A stretch of 64,000 nucleotides of DNA, taken from the NCBI RefSeq assembly GCF_042685265.1, contig NZ_JBHUMX010000040.1; one strand, 5' to 3'. The stretch's first letter is position 1; every line of letters starts with the position of its first letter. The notes under the pieces were generated by a model that saw only the letters and a program-made list of their open reading frames with translations, did not search any database and was not told where the DNA came from. A program made the position numbers and the translations under genes. The DNA is from Oceanobacillus_B kapialis. GTDB taxonomy: Bacteria; Bacillota; Bacilli; Bacillales; Amphibacillaceae. Positions 43,061-51,644 of the stretch are shown here, piece after piece.

Positions 43061-44776
43061 ATGGTTAAAAAATTACCGAAAACAGACGTTGTCATTGTAG
43101 GAGTTGGTTGGGCAGGTGGAATTATCGCTTCGGAGCTAACGAAACAGGGATTAAACGTAGTTGGCTTGGAAAAAGGGCAAGAACGGGAAACAGAGGACTA
43201 TTTTATGGTTCATGATGAATTACGGTATGCCCTGCGATATGAACTCATGCAGGACCTTTCAAAAGATACCATTACTTTTAGAGGAAATGAAAAAGTACGC
43301 GCCCTTCCAATGAGGCAATACGGATCTTTCTTATTTGGGGATGGACTAGGCGGCGCGGGTGTGCACTGGAACGGGCAAACATTCCGTTTTCTCCCATACG
43401 ATTTTGAGATTCGCAGCAAAACGATCGAACGTTACGGTAAAAATAAAATCCCTGCTGATATGACAATTCAAGATTGGGGCATTACGTATGATGAATTAGA
43501 ACCATACTTCGATAAGTTTGAAAAAATGGCAGGTATTTCAGGAGAAGAGAATCCTTTAGGTGGGAAGCGTTCAGATAAGTATCCAACTGGTCCTATGAAA
43601 CATTCTCCCCAGATGAGAATGTTCAAAAAGGCAACAGAAAACTTAGGCTACCACCCTTACACGATGCCATCGGCTAACCTATCCGAGTCGTACGAGAATC
43701 CAGATGGGATCTCGCGAGCAGCCTGCCAATACTGTGCATTTTGTGAACGATTTGGCTGTGAGTATGGGGCAAAAGCTGATCCAGTTGTTACCGTCATCCC
43801 CGTAGCAAAACAGACAGGGAAATTTGATTTACGAACACACTCCTGGGTTAGAAGAATCCTACATAAGGATGGAAAAGCTACTGGGGTGCGATATACGGAT
43901 GTTACAACAGGGGAAGAAATTGAACAACCAGCAGACACAGTTGTGGTAACAAGCTACGTGTTTAATAATGTGAAACTGTTGTTAAACTCTAAAATCGGGA
44001 AACCTTATGACTCTTCCACCGGGAAAGGAGTAGTAGGGAAAAACTATGCTTACCAGGTTGTAAAAGGCTCTGCCGTTGGATATTTTGAAGATGAAAAGTT
44101 TAACAATTTTGCTGGTGCCGGAGCATTGGGGATGGTCATTGATGATTTTAATGGAGATAATTTTGATCACTCTGACGTTAACTTTATTCATGGTGGATAT
44201 TTATCTTTAACACAAACTGGACAACGACCAATTCAAAACAACCCCATACCAAAGGATTCACCAACATGGGGTAAAGAATTTAAGAAAAACTCTTTAAGTT
44301 ACATTAACAAAACATTATCTGTCAGTGCGATGGGTGCCAGCATGCCTTATAAGCAGCATTACTTAGATTTGGATCCAGTCTATAAGGACACGTTTGGAGA
44401 CCCATTAATCCGCATGACATATGACTTTAGAGATCAAGATCGTAACCTTGCGCAATTTACCGCGAAAAAGGCACAAGAGATTTTACAAGAAATGGGTGCC
44501 GATAAAATTGACACAATGAAAGAACTGGGCCCTTACAATATTACGACCTACCAATCCACTCATAATACAGGTGGGGTAATTATGGGAGCAGATCCGGAAA
44601 CATCCGCGGTAAATAACTATTCTCAAATGTGGGATATGGAGAACCTGTTTGTCGTAGGCGCTTCCTCGTTTCCACACAATAGTGGATACAATCCTACAGA
44701 CACAGTGGGAGCCTTAGCTTATCGAGCTGCGGAAGGAATTATAAAATATCAGAAAGATGGCGGACTATTAGCGTAA
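43061..44776 (+). CDS. GMC-family FAD dehydrogenase, gluconate 2-dehydrogenase-like large subunit
   Basis: 571 aa. The FAD-binding motif is GVGWAGG (14-20) and the GMC second motif region FGDGLGGAGVHWNG (about 88-101). C218, C221, C224 and C229 (C-x2-C-x2-C-x4-C in CQYCAFCERFGC) match the cysteine cluster of fructose/gluconate dehydrogenase large subunits, which hold an iron-sulfur centre. The C-terminal HNSGYNPTDTVGALAYRAAE carries the active-site His/Asn region. No signal peptide: it should be exported as a complex with the Tat-tagged subunit. The sugar or sugar acid substrate is not determined. Confidence 0.92.
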   Translation: MVKKLPKTDVVIVGVGWAGGIIASELTKQGLNVVGLEKGQERETEDYFMVHDELRYALRYELMQDLSKDTITFRGNEKVRALPMRQYGSFLFGDGLGGAGVHWNGQTFRFLPYDFEIRSKTIERYGKNKIPADMTIQDWGITYDELEPYFDKFEKMAGISGEENPLGGKRSDKYPTGPMKHSPQMRMFKKATENLGYHPYTMPSANLSESYENPDGISRAACQYCAFCERFGCEYGAKADPVVTVIPVAKQTGKFDLRTHSWVRRILHKDGKATGVRYTDVTTGEEIEQPADTVVVTSYVFNNVKLLLNSKIGKPYDSSTGKGVVGKNYAYQVVKGSAVGYFEDEKFNNFAGAGALGMVIDDFNGDNFDHSDVNFIHGGYLSLTQTGQRPIQNNPIPKDSPTWGKEFKKNSLSYINKTLSVSAMGASMPYKQHYLDLDPVYKDTFGDPLIRMTYDFRDQDRNLAQFTAKKAQEILQEMGADKIDTMKELGPYNITTYQSTHNTGGVIMGADPETSAVNNYSQMWDMENLFVVGASSFPHNSGYNPTDTVGALAYRAAEGIIKYQKDGGLLA

Positions 44777-44813
44777 CCACCCGTCTTCTTTCAATCTGAA
44801 GGTAGGTTGAGTG

Positions 44814-45017
44814 ATGTTATCAAATATTGGGATACCGGGTTTAATTATCATTCTCGTAATTACCCTCATTATATTCGGACCGAAAAAACTTCCGGAGATT
44901 GGTTCAGCTTTCGGAAAAACGTTGTCTGAATTTAAACGATCAACAAATGAGCTTTTAGAAGATGATGTACAGCAAGTCACAACGACTAAAGAAGCAGATG
45001 AAAAACACCAGGCATAG
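44814..45017 (+). CDS. tatA: Sec-independent translocase component TatA
   Basis: 67 aa: one N-terminal helix (LIIILVITLIIFGPKKLPEIG), the FGP hinge (about 23-25), an amphipathic helix (GSAFGKTLSEFKRSTNELL) and a charged tail. TatA forms the protein-conducting pore for folded Tat substrates. I use the ATG at 44814; GTG 44811 just before is an alternative. It lies 37 bp after the dehydrogenase gene with a GGTAGG site and appears dedicated to it, as tatAd is to phoD in B. subtilis. No tatC is in the window. Confidence 0.93.
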   Translation: MLSNIGIPGLIIILVITLIIFGPKKLPEIGSAFGKTLSEFKRSTNELLEDDVQQVTTTKEADEKHQA

Positions 45018-45033
45018 CGTAGCCTGGTGTTTT
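45002..45033. terminator. Terminator overlapping the end of tatA
   Basis: AAAACACCAGGC / GCCTGGTGTTTT, 12-bp stem. Its left arm lies within the last tatA codons and the stop codon is in the loop. T-run follows; it also serves the convergent chemoreceptor gene. Confidence 0.88.
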
Positions 45034-45041
45034 ATTATTTT

Positions 45042-46748
45042 TTACTCTATTATAAAGCGTTGTGTCTTGGCTGATAATGATTCGGAGGTGGCGGTAAGCT
45101 TCATTCCAATTTCGTGAGTTGCTTTAACGGAGTGCAATTGCAACTCACTGCTCCCTAGCATCTGTTCTGCACTTGCCAAGGTTTCTTGTGAGACGGAAGA
45201 AAATTCTCCAGCTATCTGTTCGAGTGACGGGAGCTGTTGTTTCAATCCGCTTAACTCCATTTGTAATCCACGCAGTTTCCCTCCAACATCATGTATTTCA
45301 TGAAGCAGTCCATCGAGGGATACTTGTGACTCATTCGACATCTCAAGTGTTCGGTGCGTTTTTTGCAACATCTGATCAAACTCCTGTGAAGCATGCGTCG
45401 TTATGCTTTCCATGTTATGGACTGAAGACGTAATTTGGGAGGCAGCTTTAGCAGATTGCTCAGCCAGCTTCCCAACCTCTTCTGCTACTACCGCAAATCC
45501 TTTACCAGCTTCTCCTGCCCGCGCAGCTTCAATCGAAGCATTAAGGGATAATAACTTTGTCTGCTCTGTAATTCCTTGGATTAGCCCAACTAGATCGCTA
45601 ATGGATTTAGCATCTGACTGTAATTGCCTTACCGTCTCCGTTAATTGCGCAAAATCCTTCTCAAAGGTTTGGACAGTTTGAATCAACTTTGTCATGGAAT
45701 GATTTCCCGATTCGGCAGATTCATGCATCCCATCAGCGCTAGTAAAAACGGTATCCATATTAACAAGCATCTCTTCCATTTGATGCTTCATTTCCCGGAA
45801 GTTTTCTGCACTCACCTCTGAACTTCCTGCTGTCTGCTCCGCACCTTCCTTTACAACCAATATCGCCTGGTTCAATTCCTGATTCGATGCTAAGGTCCCT
45901 TCGGAGGATCCCTGTAATTCCTTTCCATGCTTTTGAAGCTGTAAGGTAGTTTTTCGGATATCACGAAGCAACTGAACCATTTGATTCATCATCGCGTCAT
46001 AGCTTTTTTTAAGGGAGATGAACTCTGGGAGGGTGGTTTGAATTTCCACCTGTTGCTGTAGGTCCCCTTCCCTCACTTCCCTCATAGCATTTCTTAATAC
46101 CATCAAAGGCTTAGTCAAACTACTCACAAATAACACTATAAGGACAATGCTGATGGCTATACTAATGGCAATAACGATAATAGTAGACCACGCCATTTCT
46201 TGAACAGGTCCCATATAAGAAGACACTGGCACAGCAATCACATAGGTACCATTAATTTCATCCATTTCCTGAAACGTAAATGTATAGGCTTCTCCACTAA
46301 TTTGCTCATTAAAAATGCCATTCTGTTCCTCACTAATCTGGGCAACAATTGACTCAGGTATAGGAGCCGCCTGCTGATTCCCTGTTTCAAAAGGGGTTGC
46401 TTCCCCATCTGTTATGTAATAATAGCTTGACTCGATTCCTTCATCTGCGAGCTTTTCTTGTTGCGTCTGGATATTAGCGACGAGCTGTTGCTGAAAATAG
46501 GCATCATCACTAACATATAAAAATTTTAAATTGTCCGCGATATACCCCATAAGCTCTGCTTCTCTTAGCAGACGGTTTTCAATCGATTCTGTTGTCATGT
46601 CTCTCGCTTTACTGTATGAAACAGTTCCTACTACCGTAATGGAGAGAATAAAGATAGAAATAAAAAGAATGAGTAATCTACTACGAAGACTTAGTTTAGT
46701 TAATGCTTCTCTCGCTTTTGAATAAAATGTTTGCTTTATTTTACTCAC
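45042..46748 (-). CDS. Methyl-accepting chemotaxis protein
   Basis: A 568-aa transmembrane chemoreceptor. TM1 about 23-45 and TM2 about 185-210 flank a roughly 140-residue extracellular sensor of Cache-like length. HAMP follows (about 210-265), then a long coiled-coil signalling domain with the hairpin tip IQGITEQTKLLSLNASIEAARAGEAGKGF (split: ITEQTKLLSLNASIEAARAG, about residues 395-414). I start at GTG 46746-46748 because AGGGGGGA is 6 nt upstream. The ligand is unknown. Together with the Na+ channel it hints at Na+-driven motility. Confidence 0.93.
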   Translation of the reverse strand: MSKIKQTFYSKAREALTKLSLRSRLLILFISIFILSITVVGTVSYSKARDMTTESIENRLLREAELMGYIADNLKFLYVSDDAYFQQQLVANIQTQQEKLADEGIESSYYYITDGEATPFETGNQQAAPIPESIVAQISEEQNGIFNEQISGEAYTFTFQEMDEINGTYVIAVPVSSYMGPVQEMAWSTIIVIAISIAISIVLIVLFVSSLTKPLMVLRNAMREVREGDLQQQVEIQTTLPEFISLKKSYDAMMNQMVQLLRDIRKTTLQLQKHGKELQGSSEGTLASNQELNQAILVVKEGAEQTAGSSEVSAENFREMKHQMEEMLVNMDTVFTSADGMHESAESGNHSMTKLIQTVQTFEKDFAQLTETVRQLQSDAKSISDLVGLIQGITEQTKLLSLNASIEAARAGEAGKGFAVVAEEVGKLAEQSAKAASQITSSVHNMESITTHASQEFDQMLQKTHRTLEMSNESQVSLDGLLHEIHDVGGKLRGLQMELSGLKQQLPSLEQIAGEFSSVSQETLASAEQMLGSSELQLHSVKATHEIGMKLTATSESLSAKTQRFIIE

Positions 46749-46841
46749 CGGTGTCCCCCCTAAAAACAACTCTATTGTAAAAATTATATCAAGGGGGGAT
46801 TAATTTATTGTAAATTATTCATTAAGAATAGTTAATTTGTA

Positions 46842-47903
46842 CTAGATACCTTCCTCTCTACTAATAGAGGGCAGTAAATTATCAATAAGTCGGGCTTTTT
46901 GCTGACTCATCACATAACCTCCATAATACGGGTCTTCTGCTTTCATATTACGCAGATCTAATAGCCGTCTAAATAGCTTATTTACAAACTCCCTGTCACC
47001 TATTTCCTTAAAGCAGAGGATTAAAATACTATATACAGCAGGAGATTCCTCATATACAGTCGGGACTTTAGTCCCTCGTTTATACCTGCTATAAATTTTA
47101 CGTTTATCGAGAAATTCCTTCTTAATAAACGTTAAAAACACTTCAGAAACTCCACCTGCTAAAGAGAGCTGGTAAGCAGTTAGTGCCTGCTCTGTCATGT
47201 CTACTTCTTCTTCATAGACATACTGCTCACTCAATGTGTGATAAGACTTGGGAAAAAAGCCGTCTTTTAAAGGGGCGTGCAAAAGTTTCTTAACTGTAGA
47301 CTCGTAAATCAAGTTAGAGATGAGTCCTTTGTTTCTCATTTTCCCTAACGCTTCTACCTCCACAGAAGATAATGTAAGGTAATTGCTATGATAACGCATC
47401 CCTTTATCGTAAAAATCTATTAGGACATCTTTACATCTGTTATGGGACTTAACAAACATCGCCATTTGTTCTGCCGTTTTTCTGTACGGATAAGTACTGT
47501 CAGGCCAATGTTCACCTGCATCCAGCAATGCAGATATAATGCGCAAATCGTCTACTAAGTTATTTGCAAAATCAAGGCATTTACCATCGTCTGCTTTTTT
47601 CCAGTAAACCATGCCATCTTGCTTAAGAAAATGCTTAACCAATTGAACATAGGCATGATCGAACTGGTTTTTATCTTTTTTTTCACCAGCATAACGCATC
47701 CAAAATCCAATTGACTCTGAAAGAGCCTCCTGACCCGAAGGTTTAATCGAAGTGGCGAGTGTTCCATTAGCGTTTATAAGGTGTTTTTCTATGAAACGTT
47801 CTGTTACCAGGTAACTTGCTTTAGATCGATTTCCTTTTACATTAATCACTACATTTATAACAAGAAGGATAAGTATGATAACTGCGAACAACGGGATTAA
47901 CAT
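46842..47903 (-). CDS. Membrane-anchored protein with six-hairpin glycosidase-like (GH8-like) fold, tentative
   Basis: Not firmly recognised. One N-terminal helix (about 2-23, signal anchor, then NVKGNRSK) precedes a helical domain of about 320 residues with evenly spaced aromatic/acidic helices: SESIGFWMRYAGEKKDKNQF, MVYWKKADDGKCLDFANNLVDDLRII (cut: DGKCLDFANNLVDDLR), YDKGMRYHSNYLTLSS and YYGGYVM. This layout resembles GH8-like/YdaJ-type proteins that trim exopolysaccharide. The gene is alone, with no synthase nearby, so the role is inferred only from shape. Confidence 0.55.
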   Translation of the reverse strand: MLIPLFAVIILILLVINVVINVKGNRSKASYLVTERFIEKHLINANGTLATSIKPSGQEALSESIGFWMRYAGEKKDKNQFDHAYVQLVKHFLKQDGMVYWKKADDGKCLDFANNLVDDLRIISALLDAGEHWPDSTYPYRKTAEQMAMFVKSHNRCKDVLIDFYDKGMRYHSNYLTLSSVEVEALGKMRNKGLISNLIYESTVKKLLHAPLKDGFFPKSYHTLSEQYVYEEEVDMTEQALTAYQLSLAGGVSEVFLTFIKKEFLDKRKIYSRYKRGTKVPTVYEESPAVYSILILCFKEIGDREFVNKLFRRLLDLRNMKAEDPYYGGYVMSQQKARLIDNLLPSISREEGI

Positions 47904-48098
47904 GGCTCCACCTCTTTTTATAAGTTATGGCTTGAACGTGTTATTTCTTCCACTTTCGTTCACTATTAAGAACATTTCATCCAAAAAAATTAACTCAAAC
48001 TATTGTTCTTTATAGAGAACATACAATACTTTTTACTTCCCTGCAACCTTTTTCCAGACTTTTTGCAGCGAAACTAGCATATATTTTAAATAATTAAC

Positions 48099-48135
48099 AA
48101 GGTACCCATTCACTTTTCATGCTAGTGGGTACCTT
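48099..48135 (-). terminator. Hairpin after the 43-aa gene
   Basis: AAGGTACCCA / TGGGTACCTT perfect 10-bp stem with a 17-nt loop; AT-rich but not a pure U-run follows on the minus strand. Confidence 0.6.
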
Positions 48136-48147
48136 GATTGAAGCCTT

Positions 48148-48279
48148 TTATTTCTTTGTTATATACTGATTTGGCTCTTCTCCGCCTTTTGAATTGCTAT
48201 TTTTATACTGGCTTTTTCGACCATTGCGATGTTCCCCGTGATTTTTGTTCTCCTTAAACTGGTTGTTCTTTTCATCCAT
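48148..48279 (-). CDS. Small hydrophilic hypothetical protein (43 aa)
   Basis: A short gene read from ATG 48277-48279 to TAA 48148-48150. It encodes MDEKNNQFKENKNHGEHR, then NGRKSQYKNSNSKGGEEPN and QYITKK, rich in Asn, Lys, Glu and Gly and without hydrophobic segments. AAAGGGGC lies 7 nt upstream and a hairpin follows the stop, so it has the signals of a real gene. The composition recalls minor small acid-soluble spore proteins, but I do not recognise the family. Confidence 0.6.
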   Translation of the reverse strand: MDEKNNQFKENKNHGEHRNGRKSQYKNSNSKGGEEPNQYITKK

Positions 48280-48374
48280 GTAAAATGCCCCTTTTTCAAA
48301 AGTTTTTTCTAGTATTTCGCACTCTAGGGTTCTTATACACGTGAAAAAAATGGTGATATGGAAGGCGTTATGTT

Positions 48375-48402
48375 TTGTTTTTTCAGAATTAAAGTATAAA
48401 AT
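48375..48402 (+). promoter_or_regulatory. Promoter of the CPA1 antiporter gene
   Basis: -35 TTGTTT (48375-48380), 16-bp spacer, -10 TAAAAT (48397-48402). The leader is about 40 nt. Confidence 0.55.
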
Positions 48403-48449
48403 TATAAGAAGAACGATATGTTTTACTACATCGGAGGGTTGTTCCTATA

Positions 48450-49928
48450 ATGTCAATGGAAACAATGATTTTCTTATTTACTGCCATGCTCCTCATGGGA
48501 GTGTTGGCCACTAAATTCTCTACTCGTCTTGGACTACCCTCACTAGTTTTATTCCTTCTTGTTGGAATGGGTATGAACCAATTTTTCTTCTTTGAAAATG
48601 TGGAAATCACACAATTAATTGGAATTATGGCGCTCATTATCATCTTATTCGAAGGTGGGACCCAAACAAAATGGGCTCACATAAAACCTATCATTGGCTC
48701 TGCCAGTATTTTGGCAACCGTTGGCGTTTTAATAACTTCTCTTATTGCTGGGCTTGCTGCAATGTATATCCTCGATTTTTCCTTACTGGAAGGAATGCTA
48801 TTCGGCGCTATTGTTGGTTCCACAGATGCCGCTGCTGTATTTTCCGTGTTAGGCAATAAAAACATTAAAGGAAAACTCACTTCTACCCTTGAAGCCGAAT
48901 CAGGTTCAAACGATCCAATGGCCGTTTTTTTAACAGTTGCTTTTATTGAAATGATTCAGGTTCCTGATGCTTCTATATGGACAGCAATCGGCAGCTTTTT
49001 TGTCCAAATGGGCCTTGGGCTGGTTCTTGGGTTTGCACTTGGAAAATTAACTGTTCTTACAATCAACCATATTAAGTTGGATACGGCTGGTCTTTATCCT
49101 GTCCTTGCCTTGGCAATGGCCTCGCTTACGTATATTTTAACTGATTCAATTGGCGGAAGTGGCTTACTTGCTGTATATATAATGGCTGTTGTCGTAGGAA
49201 ATAGTGATCTCCTTTATCGCTTTAGTATCTTAAGATTTAATGAAGGTTTTGCCTGGATGATGCAAATTCTAATGTTTATATTGCTAGGTTTGTTAGTCTT
49301 TCCAAACCAGCTATTGGATATTTTTTGGCAAGGTATTGCTTTATCTATCATCCTCATGTTCCTGGCAAGACCGATTGCGGTTTTCATTTCACTCTTTTTC
49401 TTAAAATACAATATAAAGGAGCAGCTGTTTGTATCTTGGGCAGGCCTTAAAGGAGCCGTCCCAATTGTACTAGCAACATACCCGATCATTGCTGATATTG
49501 AAAGCAGTCAACTTATCTTTAATGCTGTATTCTTCGTTGTATTAATGTCAGCTCTTGTACAAGGTAGTAGCCTGTCTTGGCTGGCAGAGAAATTCCACTT
49601 AACGGGAGAAGAGAAGGAAAACCTGTTACCAAGCCTAGAAATTATTAATTTGGGAACGACAGATTCTGAAATAATGGAGGTAGCCATTAATCGCCACTCA
49701 CCCGCGGTAGATACTTCACTCATCGATTTGGAACTACCTGATAACACCTTGATTATTGGGATTATACGCGAGGGTGAGCTGATCACGCCAAGTGGTAATT
49801 CTGTCATTCAACATAAAGATACCCTTTACGTTTTAAGTCACAAGAAGAGTAGAGAAAAAGCAAAGGCTGCCTTAATTGGCAAAAAGAAAGAGAAAAAAGA
49901 GAAGCAAGTTATTGATGCAGAAAAATAA
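48450..49928 (+). CDS. CPA1-type K+(Na+)/H+ antiporter with C-terminal TrkA_C domain (NhaP2/CvrA-like)
   Basis: 492 aa. Twelve or so helices (1-385) contain the CPA motif GAIVGSTDAAAVFSVL (about 128-143) and AESGSNDPMAVFL (about 158-170), with the N-D pair of electroneutral antiporters. A RCK-C/TrkA_C domain (about 400-475, with LPDNTLIIGIIREGELITPSG) follows and may bind nucleotide or a second messenger. The tail is very Lys/Glu-rich. NhaP2-like proteins export K+ for H+, helping volume and pH control. GGAGGG lies upstream of the ATG. Monocistronic. Confidence 0.9.
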   Translation: MSMETMIFLFTAMLLMGVLATKFSTRLGLPSLVLFLLVGMGMNQFFFFENVEITQLIGIMALIIILFEGGTQTKWAHIKPIIGSASILATVGVLITSLIAGLAAMYILDFSLLEGMLFGAIVGSTDAAAVFSVLGNKNIKGKLTSTLEAESGSNDPMAVFLTVAFIEMIQVPDASIWTAIGSFFVQMGLGLVLGFALGKLTVLTINHIKLDTAGLYPVLALAMASLTYILTDSIGGSGLLAVYIMAVVVGNSDLLYRFSILRFNEGFAWMMQILMFILLGLLVFPNQLLDIFWQGIALSIILMFLARPIAVFISLFFLKYNIKEQLFVSWAGLKGAVPIVLATYPIIADIESSQLIFNAVFFVVLMSALVQGSSLSWLAEKFHLTGEEKENLLPSLEIINLGTTDSEIMEVAINRHSPAVDTSLIDLELPDNTLIIGIIREGELITPSGNSVIQHKDTLYVLSHKKSREKAKAALIGKKKEKKEKQVIDAEK

Positions 49929-49970
49929 AAGGAGGCATTTCGGGGAGCAATTCCCAGATGCCTCCTTTGC
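49927..49970. terminator. Bidirectional terminator after the antiporter gene
   Basis: AAAAGGAGGCAT pairs with ATGCCTCCTTT around an internal CGGGGAGCAATTCCCAG hairpin top. Confidence 0.85.
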
Positions 49971-49972
49971 TT

Positions 49973-50566
49973 TTACATTAGCCAATTGTTCTCGGATACT
50001 TGTTGCATTTTCTTCTCATACTCTCGTTTAAGCATGCTATAAACCACCGTGTCATGGTAATGCAAGCCATCGAAATCGGTTTGTCTCAGCACGCCTTCCT
50101 TCTGAAACCCAAATTTCTCCATAAGCTTTTTAGATCCTTTATTTCCTGCAAAAATATCGCCGACAATACGATTTAACTGTAGCTTATGGAAGCCAAATTC
50201 CAATACAGCCTCCAAAATCTCTGTCATAACTCCTTTTTTTTGATATTCCTCTCGGATAATCGCTCCCATTTCTGTTTTTCGATGCCATAAGTCTAGCTTG
50301 TGGAAACGAAATTGTCCTACTACTTCTTTTGTCTTCTTATTCAAAATTACCCACGGGATTTCTTTTTTCTCGGCAAACCGTTTTAAATACTTGGCAATCT
50401 CCTCTCGCATTTCAGATTCTGTACGAACCGGGTGCGGAGTAATATATTGCATTGTTTTTTTGTCTCCCATAAAAAGAAGCAATGTTTTGGCATCTTCTTC
50501 CTTGATGCCCCTCAACAAATAATGCTTCGTTTCTAATACCGGTATATTCGTAATTTCTATATTCAC
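49973..50566 (-). CDS. GNAT acetyltransferase, RimJ/RimL-like
   Basis: A 197-aa GNAT protein. The acetyl-CoA-binding stretch EEYQKKGVMTEILEAVLEFG (about 108-127) carries the Q/RxxGxG/A-like loop, and LNRIVGDIFAGNKGSKKLMEKFGF (cut: NKGSKKLMEKFGF) is the usual B4/B5 region. Such enzymes acetylate ribosomal protein N-termini or small amines; the substrate is not predictable. Convergent with the antiporter and separated from it by the terminator. Confidence 0.85.
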   Translation of the reverse strand: MNIEITNIPVLETKHYLLRGIKEEDAKTLLLFMGDKKTMQYITPHPVRTESEMREEIAKYLKRFAEKKEIPWVILNKKTKEVVGQFRFHKLDLWHRKTEMGAIIREEYQKKGVMTEILEAVLEFGFHKLQLNRIVGDIFAGNKGSKKLMEKFGFQKEGVLRQTDFDGLHYHDTVVYSMLKREYEKKMQQVSENNWLM

Positions 50567-50792
50567 TCGCTCACTGCTCCTCCCACGGGGATTTATATTA
50601 TTATTTTAACAGGTTCCTACTTGAAAAGTTACCAGCCCCCTGCCCCCAAAACCATCGTTTCTTCGATCATAGCAACGAAAAGGGCACTGACAGATATGGA
50701 ATTTCGTCATTTATATGATGTTTGTCCAATGGCAATGTTAATCAATTTCATAATTTGTTAGTGAGCTACAAATCTTGATAGGAGGTAATCTT

Positions 50793-51605
50793 TTGAAAAT
50801 TTATGTAGATCCTGGTCATGGTGGTAGTGACCCTGGGGCACAGGGCAATGGTTTAAGCGAAAAAAATATAACATTGGATATTAGCCAACGTATCCGCTCC
50901 ATACTGATAAATAATTACCGCAATGTAAATGTCCGCCTAAGTCGTGACGGTGACATAACGAAAAGTTTGCAGCAAAGAACAAATGAAGCAAATGCTTGGG
51001 GAGCAGACTATTTTCTTTCCATTCATTGCAATGCTTTTAATGGAAACGCTAGAGGCTATGAAGATTTTATTCACAGCAATTTATCGGATTCCTCTCAAAC
51101 TGCTAGATATCGCAATGTTCTCCATACAGAAATAACCAAAGTAAACCAGCTTAGAAATCGTGGCAAGAAAAAAGCAAACTTTCATGTATTAAGAGAGTCT
51201 AACATGTCAGCAATCCTAACAGAGAATGGATTTATCGATAACCAAAGCGATGCTGCTTTAATGCGAAACGCTTCATGGCGACAAAAAGTTGCACAGGGAC
51301 ATGTAAATGGCCTTGCGAAAGCCTTTAATCTCCAACTTAAAGAAGATCACGATGGTGGCAACGATTCTGGTCAGCTATTTAAGGTTATTGCTGGATCATT
51401 TAAGTCTAAGGCTAATGCGGAACAGCGAGTTGAAGAATTGGAAAGCAAGGGGATTAGTTCCTTTTTAGATAGCCTTAGCCTCTCAGGTGAGATATGGTTC
51501 CGTGTCCAAGCTGGTGCCTTCTCCGAGCGAGATAATGCAGAGGAACAGTTAATTAGAGTAAGAAATGCCGGTATACGTGATGCTTATATTATAAGTGAGG
51601 ATTAA
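50793..51605 (+). CDS. CwlC-like N-acetylmuramoyl-L-alanine amidase with SPOR domain
   Basis: Amidase_3 zinc enzyme cleaving the MurNAc-L-Ala bond of peptidoglycan. Zinc ligands: H in DPGHGG (about 5-10), E in SEKNI (about 23-27) and H in SIHCNAF; catalytic E in TENGFID. The C-terminal half (about 195-270) is a SPOR peptidoglycan-binding region with two repeats (IAGSFKSKANAEQ and VQAGAFSERDNAEE). There is no signal peptide, as in the mother-cell lytic enzyme CwlC. The start is TTG 50793 with GGAGG 7 nt upstream, giving MKIYVDPGHGG. CATAATTT at 50749 might be a sporulation -10 but is weak. Confidence 0.9.
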   Translation: MKIYVDPGHGGSDPGAQGNGLSEKNITLDISQRIRSILINNYRNVNVRLSRDGDITKSLQQRTNEANAWGADYFLSIHCNAFNGNARGYEDFIHSNLSDSSQTARYRNVLHTEITKVNQLRNRGKKKANFHVLRESNMSAILTENGFIDNQSDAALMRNASWRQKVAQGHVNGLAKAFNLQLKEDHDGGNDSGQLFKVIAGSFKSKANAEQRVEELESKGISSFLDSLSLSGEIWFRVQAGAFSERDNAEEQLIRVRNAGIRDAYIISED

Positions 51606-51644
51606 AAGATAAGGAGGACAGCCCATGCTGCCCTCCTTATCTTT
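51605..51644. terminator. Bidirectional terminator between amidase and HAD phosphatase
   Basis: AAAGATAAGGAGG(A)CAGC / GCTG(C)CCTCCTTATCTTT, 18-bp arms with one mismatch and a 4-nt loop. Confidence 0.88.

Noticed and set aside
48006..48021. GTTCT-N6-AGAAC as a LexA (SOS) box
   Set aside because: The half-sites are in the wrong orientation for the GAAC-N4-GTTC box, and no SOS gene is adjacent.
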